Part shown: in pieces, positions 47,813-58,029 of the stretch
Layout of the letters: each line of letters begins with the position of its first letter
Numbering within the stretch: position 1 is the stretch's first letter
Assembly (NCBI GenBank): GCA_018242485.1
Contig: JAFEBV010000041.1
Coordinates: forward strand, 124,001-188,000
From: Pseudomonadota bacterium
Lineage (GTDB): Bacteria > Pseudomonadota > Gammaproteobacteria > Xanthomonadales > Xanthomonadaceae
Length of the DNA stretch: 64,000 nucleotides
Direction of reading: 5' to 3'
The notes under the pieces: model-generated
Seen by the model: only the letters and a program-made list of their open reading frames with translations
Databases searched by the model: none
What the model was told of the DNA's origin: nothing
Made by a program: the position numbers and the translations under genes

Positions 47813-50296
47813 TCACCGCAACACCCTGAAGCGCACCTGCGTCCACGCTCCGGTCGTGGCCATCGCGGTCACGGTATGGATGCCCGGATCGGGATACTCG
47901 TGCACGAACACGCCGTTGCCGACGGTATGCCCTTGCAGGCGGTCGTCGATCAGCCACTGCACCGATCCGGCCGCGCCCAGTGCGCGCAGGGACAAGCGCA
48001 CCGGGTGCGGGCTGTTGGGCGCGCGCGCGAGCGTGGCGCGGTCGGCGACGCCGTCGATCTGCATCGGCGCGACCACGTCCAAGCCATCGGGAGCGCAATC
48101 CCTGGCCAGCGGCGGCGGCGTGGACGCAGCGCGTTCAGCCGCCGACAGCCAAGGCGAGGCCAGCGCCGGCCAACGCGCGATGGCGGTTTCGCGCACCGTG
48201 TGCGGCTGGCTGCAATCGGCGCTCAGGCGCTGCCCGGTCTTCGCATCCACGCGCAACGGTTGCAATCCTGCGGCCCACAGCCGCGCATCGCGGTCGCCCA
48301 GGGTCGGCGGGACGGCGTCGTTGAGCGTCCACGCCTGCATCTTGCGCGCGCACAGCTCGGGATGCGCCGGATCGTAGGCGGTGCCCAGCGGCCAGCAGAT
48401 GTCGATCTGGTGGACGCTCGCCGGCGGCGGCACCGGCGCGGCGTCGCCGGCGCGGCGCGGCAGGCTGTCGATCACCTGAAAGAACAACGGCAGCGCGGTG
48501 ATCGCGCCGTACTGGCCGGGCAGCGGCGTGCCATCGGGACGACCCACCCAGACCCCGACCGTGTAGCGGCGCGTGCCGCCGATCGCCCACGCATCGCGGA
48601 ACCCATAACTGGTGCCGGTCTTCCACGCCACCGGTGGGCGGTTGCCCGGATCGAAGGTGTCCAGCCGCGAGCCGGGTCGCGGGTTGGCGTCGAGGATGGC
48701 GGTGACGATCCACGCCGCGCCAGGCGACAGCAGTCGCCGATCGGTGATCGGCGCGTCGGGGGTCAGGCGCACACGCCCGGCGATGCCGCCGCGATGCAGG
48801 GCGGTGTAGGCGCCGACCAGATCCTCCAGGGTCACGCCGTCGCCGCCGAGGATCATCGACAGGTTCGGCTGCGCGCCGCGCGGCATCTTCAGCACCACCC
48901 CGGCGTTGGCGAGACGGGCGTAGAAGCGCACCGGATCGACCCGATCCAGCAGATCCACCGCCGGCACGTTGAGCGACAAGCGCAGCGCTTCGGCCGCGCC
49001 GACCGGGCCGCTGAAACGGGTGTCGAAGTTGCCGGGCCGGTAGTCGCCGAAGGATTGCGGCGCGTCCATCAGCAGGCTTTCGGAATGGATCAGGCCGTCG
49101 TCCAGCGCCAGCCCGTAGAGGAAGGGCTTGAACGTGGATCCGGGCGAGCGCCACGCGCGCACCATGTCCACGTGACCCAGCCGTTGCGGATCGCCGAACA
49201 CCACCGAGCCGACGTAGGCGCGCGCTTCCAGACTCTGGTTGTCCACCACCAGCAACGCCGCCGAAGTGCGCTCGGGCAGATTGGCGAAGTACGCGGTCAC
49301 CCGCGCTTCCAGCGCGCGTTGCAGGTCGGCGTCGATGGTGGTGACGATGCGCGGCGGGCCGCTGCCGTGGCAGGCGGCGACTTCCTGCGCGCCGCTGCCG
49401 GCGCAGTCGCCGCGGCCCTTGGCCGCGTATTCGGATTTGAGCCGTTGCGCCAGCAGCGCCGCCAGCATCGGCTGCTGCAACTGGCGGGTGACGACCGGCT
49501 CGATGCGCGCGTCGGCGACCTGCGCGCGCGTCCACTCGTGCAGGTCGGCCATGCGTTGCAGGAGTTTGTCGCGCGCGGCGCGTGCCAATGCCGCGTTGCG
49601 ATCCGGGCGCAGCCGGCTCGGGGTTTGCGGCAGCACCGCCAGCAGCGCGGCCTCGGCATGCGAGAGCTGCTTCGCCGGCTTGCCCAGATAAGCCCAGCTC
49701 GCCGCCTGCACGCCCTGGATGGTGCCGCCGAAGGGCGCGCGATCCAGATACAGGGTGAGGATCTGGCGCTTGCTCAGGTGCGCTTCCAGTTGCAGCGCAC
49801 GCAGGATCTGCCGCAGCTTGGAGGCAAGGCTGCGATCGTTGCCGGCGGCCGGGTCGATGATGCGCGCGACCTGCATGGTGAGGGTCGAGCCGCCGGAAAC
49901 GATGCGGCCATTGCGCGCCCATTGCCCAGCCGCGCGCACCAACGCGACCGGGTTGATGCCCGGATGCCGCCAGAACCAGCGATCCTCGTAGGTCAGCAGC
50001 GCCTGCAGGTACAGCGGCGAGACCTCCTCGGGCGTGGTCGGATAGCGCCAGATGCCTTCGCTGTCGGGGAACGCGCGCAACGGCGTGCCATCGCGCGCCA
50101 CCACCAGCACGCTGGCATCGTGTGGATCGGGCAGCGGCAGCGGGAACAGACGATCGAGGATGAAGGCGACGACGAGTAGCGCCAGCAGCGTCCAGCCGAA
50201 GCGTTTGAGCCAGCGGAAGCGCTTGCGGGGTGGAAACGGCGGCGGCGCGGATGGCGTTGGCGCGGGCTGGGATGCGATGGGCGAAGAATCCATCAA
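47813..50296 (-). CDS. pbpC: Penicillin-binding protein 1C
   Basis: Bifunctional peptidoglycan synthase of 827 aa. One N-terminal membrane anchor (about 33-50), a glycosyltransferase domain with EDRWFWRHPG and GGSTLTMQVAR, and a transpeptidase domain with SPGSTFKP (SxxK), SLNVPA (SxN), and KTGTSYG (KTGT). The C-terminal BiPBP_C-like domain marks PbpC rather than Pbp1a/1b. The gene is 490 bases downstream of the alpha-2-macroglobulin gene on the same strand, the usual yfhM-pbpC pairing. Its upstream gap contains palindromic and heptamer repeats. Confidence 0.93.
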   Translation of the reverse strand: MMDSSPIASQPAPTPSAPPPFPPRKRFRWLKRFGWTLLALLVVAFILDRLFPLPLPDPHDASVLVVARDGTPLRAFPDSEGIWRYPTTPEEVSPLYLQALLTYEDRWFWRHPGINPVALVRAAGQWARNGRIVSGGSTLTMQVARIIDPAAGNDRSLASKLRQILRALQLEAHLSKRQILTLYLDRAPFGGTIQGVQAASWAYLGKPAKQLSHAEAALLAVLPQTPSRLRPDRNAALARAARDKLLQRMADLHEWTRAQVADARIEPVVTRQLQQPMLAALLAQRLKSEYAAKGRGDCAGSGAQEVAACHGSGPPRIVTTIDADLQRALEARVTAYFANLPERTSAALLVVDNQSLEARAYVGSVVFGDPQRLGHVDMVRAWRSPGSTFKPFLYGLALDDGLIHSESLLMDAPQSFGDYRPGNFDTRFSGPVGAAEALRLSLNVPAVDLLDRVDPVRFYARLANAGVVLKMPRGAQPNLSMILGGDGVTLEDLVGAYTALHRGGIAGRVRLTPDAPITDRRLLSPGAAWIVTAILDANPRPGSRLDTFDPGNRPPVAWKTGTSYGFRDAWAIGGTRRYTVGVWVGRPDGTPLPGQYGAITALPLFFQVIDSLPRRAGDAAPVPPPASVHQIDICWPLGTAYDPAHPELCARKMQAWTLNDAVPPTLGDRDARLWAAGLQPLRVDAKTGQRLSADCSQPHTVRETAIARWPALASPWLSAAERAASTPPPLARDCAPDGLDVVAPMQIDGVADRATLARAPNSPHPVRLSLRALGAAGSVQWLIDDRLQGHTVGNGVFVHEYPDPGIHTVTAMATTGAWTQVRFRVLR

Positions 50297-50370
50297 AGGA
50301 TCATGGACTGGGACGAAGTGGGCTTTGGCACGAAGCTAGCGCAGGCGAGCGAAGTCACGATCTGTTCCTT

Positions 50371-50506
50371 CCCCCTCCGAGGGAAGGTGCCCGAAGGGCG
50401 GATGAGGGAAAGATCTAGCGCGATGCGAAAGAGCATGATTTGTCGCTACTGAAAGATCGATCCCTCATCCGGCGCTACGCGCCACCTTCTCCCAGTGGGA
50501 GAAGGA
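50371..50506. repeat. Palindromic dispersed repeats between pbpC and the macroglobulin gene
   Basis: At 50371-50409 CCCCCTCCGAGGGAAGG followed by TGCCCGAAGGGCGGATGAGGG matches, inverted, the segment at 63364-63405. A related unit runs 50461-50506 (CTCATCCGGCGC...CTTCTCCCAGTGGGAGAAGG). They form GC-rich hairpins in an intergenic region and probably belong to one repeat family. Confidence 0.65.
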
Positions 50507-50587
50507 CAAGCACGCGACACCGCTTTCTTCATTTGCCCGTCTCACGACTCCGATCCTCATTTCCTTCCTCATCACATCACGCTCGCT

Positions 50588-50775
50588 TCACCATTCACCA
50601 TTCACCGTTCACCATTCCCCATTACGGCGCGCTCCTGCACGCTGCCCTTCGGGCCGGCTGCGCCGTTCGCTCCGGCATCCTGCCTCCGCAGTCACGATTC
50701 ACGATTCACGATTCACGATTCACGATTCACGATTCACGATTCACGATTCACCAATCACAAATCACCATTCACGCC
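50588..50775. repeat. Heptamer tandem arrays, TCACSRT type
   Basis: Two arrays of a 7-base unit. The first, 50588-50622, has TCACCAT, TCACCAT, TCACCGT, TCACCAT, TCCCCAT. The second, 50692-50775, has eight perfect TCACGAT copies followed by four degenerate ones (TCACCAA, TCACAAA, TCACCAT, TCACGCC). Between them (50640-50691) is a CCTTCGGGCCGGCTGCG-type cassette. Clean perfect copies suggest recent slippage expansion. Confidence 0.85.
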
Positions 50776-50787
50776 CCACTCCCCGCC

Positions 50788-53700
50788 TCACTTCGGCTGC
50801 ACCACCTTGATCGTCGCCGGTGAGGACTTGCCGATGCCGCGGATCTGCGGGCGGTACATGTCCTGCAGCAGCGGCGGCGGCACGGCGTAGGTGCCGGGGG
50901 TGACCGCGCGCACGAGGTAGAACACGTGCGCGGTGTCGCCCTTGTCCAGCGACAGCGCCGCAACATAGCGGTCGTCGCGGAACTCCTCGTGCTTGACCGT
51001 GGCGGCCGAGCTGCGGTCGGACAGGGTGATGCCGTCCACCACCACGTCGGCCCACTGCTTGGCGTCGCCGAGGTTGAAGTTCTCGATCTCAACGCCCGCC
51101 GGCAGCAGATCCTCGATCAGCGCATCGGCGATCTTCTCGCGCGATTCGATCTTCAGCCCGACGATCAGCGCGTCGCCCTCGCGCAGGTTACCGCCCTTCC
51201 ATTCCTTGCCGTCGGTGGTGTAGTAGGTGCGCTCGATGCTCACCCGCTTGTCGTCCGGCGCCGGCGCGGTGGACGGCACGCCGGCGACGTCGATCAGCGC
51301 GTACAGTGGCGGCTTGCCGGTGGGCACGAAGCGCACGCCCTGACGCAACGCGGCGACATCGAAGTTGCGGCTCACGATCGCCTGCGGCGCGATCGTCTCG
51401 CTGCTGCCGCCGATGCTCAGGGTGCCGGAAACCTTGGCGTCCGACTCGGCGATCAGCACCTTGCCCAGCCCGGCCAGCGCAATCTGGTCGTGGGTGCTCA
51501 GGTACCACCAGCGCTGGTTGAGCGGCACGCCGTCGATGGTCGCCTTGGTATCACGGGCGAGGTCGAAGATGCGCTCGTCGTACGCGGGCTTGTCCAGATG
51601 GAATCGGTGCACGAGGGTGACCATGCTCGCCAGGTCGCCCAGATCCGATCCGTAATCGCCCAGATACCACGGCCGCTTGGACTTCATCGCGAAGCCGTCG
51701 GCCACCGCCTTGCCGCCGCGCGCGTGGTCGCCCATCAGATCCAGCGCCACCCCCAGCCGCACCAGCGACAGCGGGGTGACCGCCTTGCTGCGGTCGTTGT
51801 CGTACATCGCCCGCAGGGTGCCCAGCGGCGCACGGTTGACCCGCGCCAGCACATAGCCGGCGTAGGCGTTGTTGCCGAAGCGCAGGCCGTCGGCCTGCTC
51901 GTAGCCGTAGAACTTCTCGCCGCCGGAGAGCAGGTCGCCGCTGAGGCGTTCGAGCGCCTTCTGCAGTACGCCCTCGGGCACCGCGAAACCGGCCTCGCGC
52001 GCATCCAGCAGGAACTCGACCACATACGGGGTCATCTGCGGTACCGCGTCGCTGTTGCCGCCCCAGAACGAGAAGTTGCCGTTGGGCAGTTGCATCGAGG
52101 CGATGCGCCCGAACGCGCCCTCCACGCGGCGCTTGCGTTCGGCGGCGTCGAGCCCGGTCATGCCCAGCTTGCGCGCGGTGTCGGCATCCAGCAGCAGCGC
52201 CGCCCAGCCCTTGCTGGTGGTCTGCTCGATGCAGCCGTAGGGGTATTCGAGCAGGTGTGCCAGCGCGCTGGCGAAGGGCAGCGGCGGCAACGCGCTCAGG
52301 GTCAGGCGCACGTTCACCGAATCGGCCATCATCCCGACCGCGTCGGACGTGTCGAGGCTGATCGGCGCCAACACCTGCATGACCTGCACGCGCGAGCGCA
52401 CCACCGCCGGCCACGCCGGCCGCACCGCGACTTCGTAGTGGCGTTCGACCTTGATGCCGTCGGCGACGACGGTCACGGCGTACTTGCCCACGGTGTTGCC
52501 CGGATTGGCGGCCAGCGCGAAGTCGAGCGTGCCCTTGGCACCGTCCTTGAGACTGAGCTTGCGCGCACCGCCGTCGATGCGCAGCGGCGCGGAGCCATCG
52601 GCGCTGACGGTGAACTCATGCGCGGCACCGGTGAAGTTCTGCACGTCCACGGTGAGCGTGCTGGCATCGCCGGGGGCGAGCACGCGCGGCGAGCTGACTT
52701 CCACCACCACCGGCGCGCGCACCAGCGTCTGCGTGTCAGCCTTGCCGTAGCGATCTTCCGAATACACCACGGTGGATACCCGCAGGGTGCCGTTGAAATC
52801 CGGCACCTTCACCGGCACGGTGGCATTGCCGGCGGCATCCAGCGCGACCGGGCCGCTGAACAGATCCACCGTCTGCACATGCGCGGTCGGTCGGCGCGCC
52901 TGCGGCAGCGCGCCCAGCGCCATGTCGCCGCCGAAGCGCAGCTTGGCGGTGCCGCCCTCGAAGGCCTCGATCACGCGCCCGTAGATGTCGTAGGCGTCCA
53001 CGCCCAGCCGCCGCTGCGCGAAGAAATACGCGACCGGATCGGGCACCGGGAAGCGGGTGATGTTGAGGATGCCCACGTCCACTGCGGACACGGTGACGTA
53101 GGCCTGCTTGCCGGCCAGTTGCGGCGCCTTGATGGTCACCGGCAGGTCGCGCTCGGGCAGCATCTGCGCCGGCGCGGACAGGCTCACCGGCACTGTGCGC
53201 GCACTGCGATCCATCGGAATGAAGGCCTCGCCGACCGCACGCGCAGGGGTGGTCTTCTCGGTCGCCGCGCCGCCACGGAACACCAGCGCGGTGAGGTACA
53301 CGTCATGCCGCTCCCAGTCGGCGGTGACCGGGATCTCGAAGGTCGCGCCCGGCTTGGCGTCGATGTTGGCCGTGTACAGCAGGTGGTCGGACTCCACCAG
53401 CAGCACGCCCTTGCCCGGCTGCGGCGGGGTGAGGGTCACCTTCAGGGTGTCGCCGGCCTTGTAAGCGGTCTTGTCCAGCGCCAGCTTGACCTTGTCCGGG
53501 CGCGCGTCGAGGCCGCGGTTCTGGTCGTCCCAGCTCCAGCCGGCCTTGAACGGATAGCGGCTGACCAGACCGGTCGCCGGATCGAGCACCTCCAGCCGGT
53601 ACTCGCCCCACTCCACCGGGAAATCGACCTTGGCGCTGCTGCTCGCGCCCACGTCCACGGTCTTGGTGGTGATGGTGTCGAAGCGGCTGGTGTAGTCGTA

Positions 53701-55830
53701 ATCCCAGGTGTTGTCGTTCCAGCGCCACAGGTAATCGCGGTACTCGCGCACGAGGTTGACCTTCAGCCCCGCGCCGGCCACGCGCTTGCCCGATGCATCC
53801 ACGCGGATCACTTCGAATCCGGCATTGCCGTTGGGCGAGGCGCCATCGGCATCGTCGAACATCGGCCGCACCGCGACCAGCGCATCGGCCGGCCACAGGG
53901 TGCGCTTGAGGGTGCGGGTGACGGTGCGCCCGCCGGTTTCGTACACGCTGCCCGACAGCACCACCGACACCGGCGCCTTCACCTTGACCGCTTCCTCGGG
54001 CAGGTCGATGTCCTCGGAGAAATGGCCCTGTGCGTCGAAGCTGCCATCGACGACATCCTTGGCTTCCTTCGGCAAGCTGATGGTCGGATCGCCGAAGAAC
54101 CAGCCCTTGTAGGCATCGGCCTTCGCCGCTTGCGCCTTGCCCGGCAAGGTGTCGCCGGTCTGGAAGGGATGCTGGTCGGCGGATACCGCCAACCGCGCGG
54201 TGAAACGGTTGCCGTCGGCCGGCGCACCGTACAGATAGGCGGCGGTGGCCTTGAGCTGGAGCGGCTGCCCGGGGCGCAGGATCGGCTGGGCGGCATCGAG
54301 GTCGAGCTTCATGCGCTCGGGCAAAAACTCCTCCACCCGCAGGGTCATCGCCTCGACCACGTCCTTGCTGTCGGGAGTGGCGCGGAACTCGACCTGCCAG
54401 CGCCCGGTCGGCGCGTCGGCGGGAATGGTGTACACCCACGCGTAGTAGCCCAACTCGCGCGGATCCAGCCGCGACTTCATGAACTCGCGGCCATCGGGCT
54501 GCTTGAGCACGAGGAACAGCGGCTGCGGCTTCACCGGCTTGCCGTCGTAGTCGCGCATCAGCGCCGACAGGCGCACGGTTTCGCCGGGGCGGTACAGATC
54601 GCGACCCGACCACGCGAACACATCGAACCACGCCTGCTTGCGACCGGCGACCTCGAACTCGGACAGATCCAGCGCCGGCTGATTGAACGGCAGCATCGAG
54701 GTGTCGGTGCCGCGGCGGGCGACCAGCACCTGCGCGCTGTCGAGGGTGTAGGCGATCAACGCATTGCCGGAGGCATCGGTGCTCGCCTTGACCACCGCGT
54801 TGCCCTTCTTGTCGAGCACCTGCACATCGACCGCGCCGACCGGCGCGCCGGTCTGCAAGGATGCGGTGTGCACGAACAGCTTGTCCTTGTACGCGCGCAC
54901 GTGCAGGCCGATGTCGCTGACGAAGAACAGCGCGGTCTGGTAGCCCTGCTTGAAATGCCCGGCCGGCTTCATCACCGCGAAATACAGGCCCGGCTTGGAC
55001 AGCTCGTCGATCTTCTGGATCGGCAGGTAGTTGAGGACGCGCTCGTTCTCCTTGCCGCCGAGCACGAAGCGGTTGAGATAGACCGAATCGGCCATCTTCG
55101 CGATCGGCGTGCGGTTGCCGTAGGCGGCGTCGAGGTCGTAGCCGTCCTTCTGTCCGCCGCGCTGGTACTGCGAATAGAAGGTGGAAAGATCCTGGTCGTG
55201 GACGCGGAAAAACTCCACGTCCACCTCGGGCACGTTCACCGAAACCACCGGCAGGCCGCGCGTCTCGCGTGCCGGCAACACGCTACCCTGCGAGGCGAAA
55301 CCGACCACCGGATCCAGCGGCCCGGTGTAGACCTCGCGCTGGATGTCGGTACCGATCGTGCTGCCGTCGGCGGCGGCCAGCTTGCCGTCGATCTTCACCG
55401 TGTACTTCAGTGCCGGCTTCACCCCGGGGAAGCGCAGCACGCGGCTGCCCGCATCCTTGCCCTTGGCCTTGGGCGAGTCGTCGTCGTCGGCATCCTTGAG
55501 CGACCACGAACCCTTGACCACCGCGCCCTTGTCGTCGGTGACGCTGACCAGCGCGTCGAAATCCTGCGTGCCCACCAGCGGGCGGGTGAACTCCAGCGCG
55601 ATCGCCAACTCGTCGCCGGAACCATCCGGATACGCCGACAGCAGGGTGAAGCCCTTGGGCGACTGGCGCGCATCGATCGGCGCGCCGTTGGCGCCCTGCA
55701 AGGCCGGCACGTTGGTGCTCTGGCTGGCGGGCTTGCAGCCGCCCAGCAGCGCCAGCGTCGTCACCAGCAGCGCCGCCACGCTCACGCGCAGCCACGTCGC
55801 CACGCCCCGCCCCCGCCCCTGCTCGCGCAT
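50788..55830 (-). CDS. yfhM: Alpha-2-macroglobulin-like lipoprotein (YfhM type)
   Basis: Very large periplasmic inhibitor of 1680 aa. The signal peptide ends in a lipobox LLGGC, so it should be anchored in a membrane by Cys (about residue 31). Macroglobulin-type domains follow, with the bait region in the middle, and a thioester motif YGCIEQT at Cys1200 to Gln1203 that can covalently trap proteases. C-terminal receptor-like domain present. It normally pairs with PbpC and is believed to guard the envelope when the murein is breached. The ATG at 55830 has GGGGAG eight bases upstream; the open frame extends to 56019. Confidence 0.92.
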   Translation of the reverse strand: MREQGRGRGVATWLRVSVAALLVTTLALLGGCKPASQSTNVPALQGANGAPIDARQSPKGFTLLSAYPDGSGDELAIALEFTRPLVGTQDFDALVSVTDDKGAVVKGSWSLKDADDDDSPKAKGKDAGSRVLRFPGVKPALKYTVKIDGKLAAADGSTIGTDIQREVYTGPLDPVVGFASQGSVLPARETRGLPVVSVNVPEVDVEFFRVHDQDLSTFYSQYQRGGQKDGYDLDAAYGNRTPIAKMADSVYLNRFVLGGKENERVLNYLPIQKIDELSKPGLYFAVMKPAGHFKQGYQTALFFVSDIGLHVRAYKDKLFVHTASLQTGAPVGAVDVQVLDKKGNAVVKASTDASGNALIAYTLDSAQVLVARRGTDTSMLPFNQPALDLSEFEVAGRKQAWFDVFAWSGRDLYRPGETVRLSALMRDYDGKPVKPQPLFLVLKQPDGREFMKSRLDPRELGYYAWVYTIPADAPTGRWQVEFRATPDSKDVVEAMTLRVEEFLPERMKLDLDAAQPILRPGQPLQLKATAAYLYGAPADGNRFTARLAVSADQHPFQTGDTLPGKAQAAKADAYKGWFFGDPTISLPKEAKDVVDGSFDAQGHFSEDIDLPEEAVKVKAPVSVVLSGSVYETGGRTVTRTLKRTLWPADALVAVRPMFDDADGASPNGNAGFEVIRVDASGKRVAGAGLKVNLVREYRDYLWRWNDNTWDYDYTSRFDTITTKTVDVGASSSAKVDFPVEWGEYRLEVLDPATGLVSRYPFKAGWSWDDQNRGLDARPDKVKLALDKTAYKAGDTLKVTLTPPQPGKGVLLVESDHLLYTANIDAKPGATFEIPVTADWERHDVYLTALVFRGGAATEKTTPARAVGEAFIPMDRSARTVPVSLSAPAQMLPERDLPVTIKAPQLAGKQAYVTVSAVDVGILNITRFPVPDPVAYFFAQRRLGVDAYDIYGRVIEAFEGGTAKLRFGGDMALGALPQARRPTAHVQTVDLFSGPVALDAAGNATVPVKVPDFNGTLRVSTVVYSEDRYGKADTQTLVRAPVVVEVSSPRVLAPGDASTLTVDVQNFTGAAHEFTVSADGSAPLRIDGGARKLSLKDGAKGTLDFALAANPGNTVGKYAVTVVADGIKVERHYEVAVRPAWPAVVRSRVQVMQVLAPISLDTSDAVGMMADSVNVRLTLSALPPLPFASALAHLLEYPYGCIEQTTSKGWAALLLDADTARKLGMTGLDAAERKRRVEGAFGRIASMQLPNGNFSFWGGNSDAVPQMTPYVVEFLLDAREAGFAVPEGVLQKALERLSGDLLSGGEKFYGYEQADGLRFGNNAYAGYVLARVNRAPLGTLRAMYDNDRSKAVTPLSLVRLGVALDLMGDHARGGKAVADGFAMKSKRPWYLGDYGSDLGDLASMVTLVHRFHLDKPAYDERIFDLARDTKATIDGVPLNQRWWYLSTHDQIALAGLGKVLIAESDAKVSGTLSIGGSSETIAPQAIVSRNFDVAALRQGVRFVPTGKPPLYALIDVAGVPSTAPAPDDKRVSIERTYYTTDGKEWKGGNLREGDALIVGLKIESREKIADALIEDLLPAGVEIENFNLGDAKQWADVVVDGITLSDRSSAATVKHEEFRDDRYVAALSLDKGDTAHVFYLVRAVTPGTYAVPPPLLQDMYRPQIRGIGKSSPATIKVVQPK

Positions 55831-56172
55831 CGTCGCCACTCCCCGGATCTGTGCCGAGTATAGAACGCGATTCCACCAGCGCGGCGGACGCGAAAGCAGG
55901 AACAGGAAGCAGCCCATTGGGCCAACGTTTCTTCGCGATTCGCGCGTGCGAATCGATCTCATGACGAGCACATGACGAGCAAACTTGCTGCCGAAAACGC
56001 CCATGCCCATTGCGTTCATGCGGGAAGCCCACCGATTGACCGGCGCGTCGTCGGAAACGGCAAGCCGGGGCGATGTGCGAGAAAACGCGATTCGGGCCTT
56101 GGCAGAGCAAAAGAAAGCCTGGACTCGCCCTCCAATGCGCTGAAAATTGCAGCCCGCTGGAAGCCGCCTTGG
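55831..56172. other. Intergenic region, nothing recognised
   Basis: About 340 bases between the macroglobulin start and the prolyl aminopeptidase stop. It should hold the macroglobulin promoter. No RNA gene, repeat or convincing ORF was seen; overlapping open frames here lack ribosome-binding sites and family resemblance. Confidence 0.5.
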
Positions 56173-57114
56173 CTAGCGGAATCCGTCCGTCACCCGCACC
56201 AGCGCCTCAGCGTTTTCCGCTTCGAAGGCCGAATGCCCGGAAGTCGGGGTGATCGCCAGATGCGCCTTCGGCCACGCCTTGTGCAGATCCCAGGCATTGC
56301 GGATCGGACAGACCACGTCGTAACGACCATGGACGATCGCGCCCGGGATGTCCTTGATCCGATGGGCGTCGCGCAGCAACTGATCTTCGACCTCGAAGAA
56401 GCCGCCGTTGACGAAGTAGTGGCATTCGATGCGTGCGAAGGCCAGGGCAAAGCGGGCGTCGTCGTGCGAATCGATGAAGTCGGCATCCTGGCGCAGGAAG
56501 CTGGTCGTGCCTTCCCACACCGACCACGCGCGCGCAGCGGCGAGCTGAGTGGCCTCATCGACGCTGGTAAGACGACGATGGAAAGCGGAGATCAAGTCGT
56601 GGCGCTCGACCTCCGGGATCGCCGCGAGGTAGTGCTCCCACGCCTCCGGAAACAGCCGCGAAGCGCCTTCCTGATAAAACCATTCCAGCTCCCAGCGGCG
56701 CAGCATGAAGATACCGCGCAGCACCAGTTCGGTGACGACCTGCGGATGGCGTTCTGCGTAGGCCAACGCCAGCGTCGAACCCCAACTGCCTCCGAACACC
56801 TGCCAGCGCGCGATGCGCAGGTGCGCGCGCAGCTTCTCGATATCGGCCACCAGATGCGAGGTGGTGTTGTCTTCGAGATCGGCATGCGGCGTCGAACGCC
56901 CACTGCCGCGCTGGTCGAACAAGATGATGCGGTACGCTTCCGGGTCGTGGAAACGGCGCATTTTCGCACTGCAACCCGCGCCCGGCCCACCATGCAGCAT
57001 CACGACGGGTTTTCCGATCGGATTGCCGCACTGCTCGTAGTACATGGCGTGCCGATCGTCGAGCTTGAGCAGGCCGCGGTCGAAGGGCTCGATCTCGGGG
57101 TAGAGCGTGCGCAT
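56173..57114 (-). CDS. pip: Prolyl aminopeptidase
   Basis: Serine exopeptidase removing N-terminal proline, 313 aa, alpha/beta-hydrolase fold. Features: HGGPGAGCS oxyanion loop, QRGSGRSTPH, nucleophile elbow GGSWGSTLALAYAE, catalytic Asp in GRYDVVCP and catalytic His in SGHSAFE. Helical cap in between with FYQEGASRLFPEAWE. Length is typical. The ATG at 57114 begins MRTLYPEIEPFDRGLLKLDD as in the family. It is divergent from the membrane-protein gene at 57235. Confidence 0.95.
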   Translation of the reverse strand: MRTLYPEIEPFDRGLLKLDDRHAMYYEQCGNPIGKPVVMLHGGPGAGCSAKMRRFHDPEAYRIILFDQRGSGRSTPHADLEDNTTSHLVADIEKLRAHLRIARWQVFGGSWGSTLALAYAERHPQVVTELVLRGIFMLRRWELEWFYQEGASRLFPEAWEHYLAAIPEVERHDLISAFHRRLTSVDEATQLAAARAWSVWEGTTSFLRQDADFIDSHDDARFALAFARIECHYFVNGGFFEVEDQLLRDAHRIKDIPGAIVHGRYDVVCPIRNAWDLHKAWPKAHLAITPTSGHSAFEAENAEALVRVTDGFR

Positions 57115-57234
57115 GCCGGCGACCCTCGGACGTGGAAGCTACCAGTGTAGCGAATCGCGCGGCGGCGGTTCGGAGGACGACTTGACGGATCGCCGCCGCG
57201 GCGCAATCGTTCAGGCGTCCGCCCCGCACTCACG

Positions 57235-57792
57235 ATGCCACCGATCCCCACCCACGACAGCGATCCACCCGAGCCACGGGCACGCCACCTCGCGCGGCTG
57301 GTGCTGTTCGTGTTCCTGCTCACCTTCATCGTCTCGCGGGTGTTGGTGTTCCTGATCATGGCGCGGTTGATGCCGGATCTGTATCTGCACCTGCGCGGCA
57401 CCCACGTTCACCATCTCAACTACGGCATCTTCGGGCTGTGCGGGGTCGGCGCGTGGCTGCTGTTCGCCCCGCCGCGCGGGCGCCTGCGTTCGCTGTGCGC
57501 TGTGCTGTACGCAATTGGCCTGGCATTGACCTTCGATGAATTCGGCATGTGGCTGCATCTGGGCGGCGATTATTGGCAGCGCGCGAGCTTCGACGCGGTC
57601 ACCGTCGTCGCGGCGGCGCTGGGATTGCTCGCCTTCGCACCCACGCCGCGCAACTGGCGCATCAAGCACGTCCTCGCAACGGCGGTCTTAGGAATCGCTC
57701 TGGCAGCGTTCGGCACCCTGTTCTTGCGAACGTTGCAACGCCACGACGTGCCAGAGCGTCTGCACGAATTGGAACAGGGCGCTCCGCGGTGA
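57235..57792 (+). CDS. Conserved-type membrane protein, unknown function
   Basis: Polytopic protein of 185 aa with four to five hydrophobic segments (about 20-42, 58-76, 85-104, 115-133, 140-165). The first loop has GTHVHHLNYGIF and the middle has LTFDEFGMWLHLGGDYW, His/Asp-rich motifs that could bind metal. The pattern recurs in uncharacterised bacterial membrane proteins. No operon partner. The gap of 236 bases to the next gene has nothing recognised. Confidence 0.65.
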   Translation: MPPIPTHDSDPPEPRARHLARLVLFVFLLTFIVSRVLVFLIMARLMPDLYLHLRGTHVHHLNYGIFGLCGVGAWLLFAPPRGRLRSLCAVLYAIGLALTFDEFGMWLHLGGDYWQRASFDAVTVVAAALGLLAFAPTPRNWRIKHVLATAVLGIALAAFGTLFLRTLQRHDVPERLHELEQGAPR

Positions 57793-58029
57793 GTGCGGCC
57801 CATGGATTGCATTCGATCCAGATCGACATCGCGGCAGGCGTAATGCCTGGATTTCCCGCCCGCGGGCACGAACACCCTTTCATCGCGCTTGCCATCCTCA
57901 ACCAGAGCGCCGCGTTGCGGGCATCCAAAGCCCTTGAACCAAAGCCGCCGGCTGGTGGACTATGACCGGCTTCGCCCTGCCGCCGACCCAGCGCAGCGCC
58001 TGATCCCGCATCTCTCAAGGACAACGACC

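Noticed and set aside
47876..50179. 767-aa plus-strand open frame over pbpC
   Set aside because: Shadow frame, rich in Arg/His/Ala; the minus strand encodes a complete PBP1C with all catalytic motifs.
50692..50775. Heptamer array as CRISPR or iteron origin
   Set aside because: The unit is 7 bases with no spacers and no replication gene nearby; simple tandem repeat fits better.
50926..55863. 1645-aa open frame on the plus strand
   Set aside because: It is the antisense shadow of the macroglobulin gene; high GC keeps the opposite strand open. The minus-strand protein has a lipobox and thioester motif.
55972..57150. Plus-strand 392-aa open frame over prolyl aminopeptidase
   Set aside because: No family resemblance and no ribosome-binding site; it is antisense to a clear enzyme gene.
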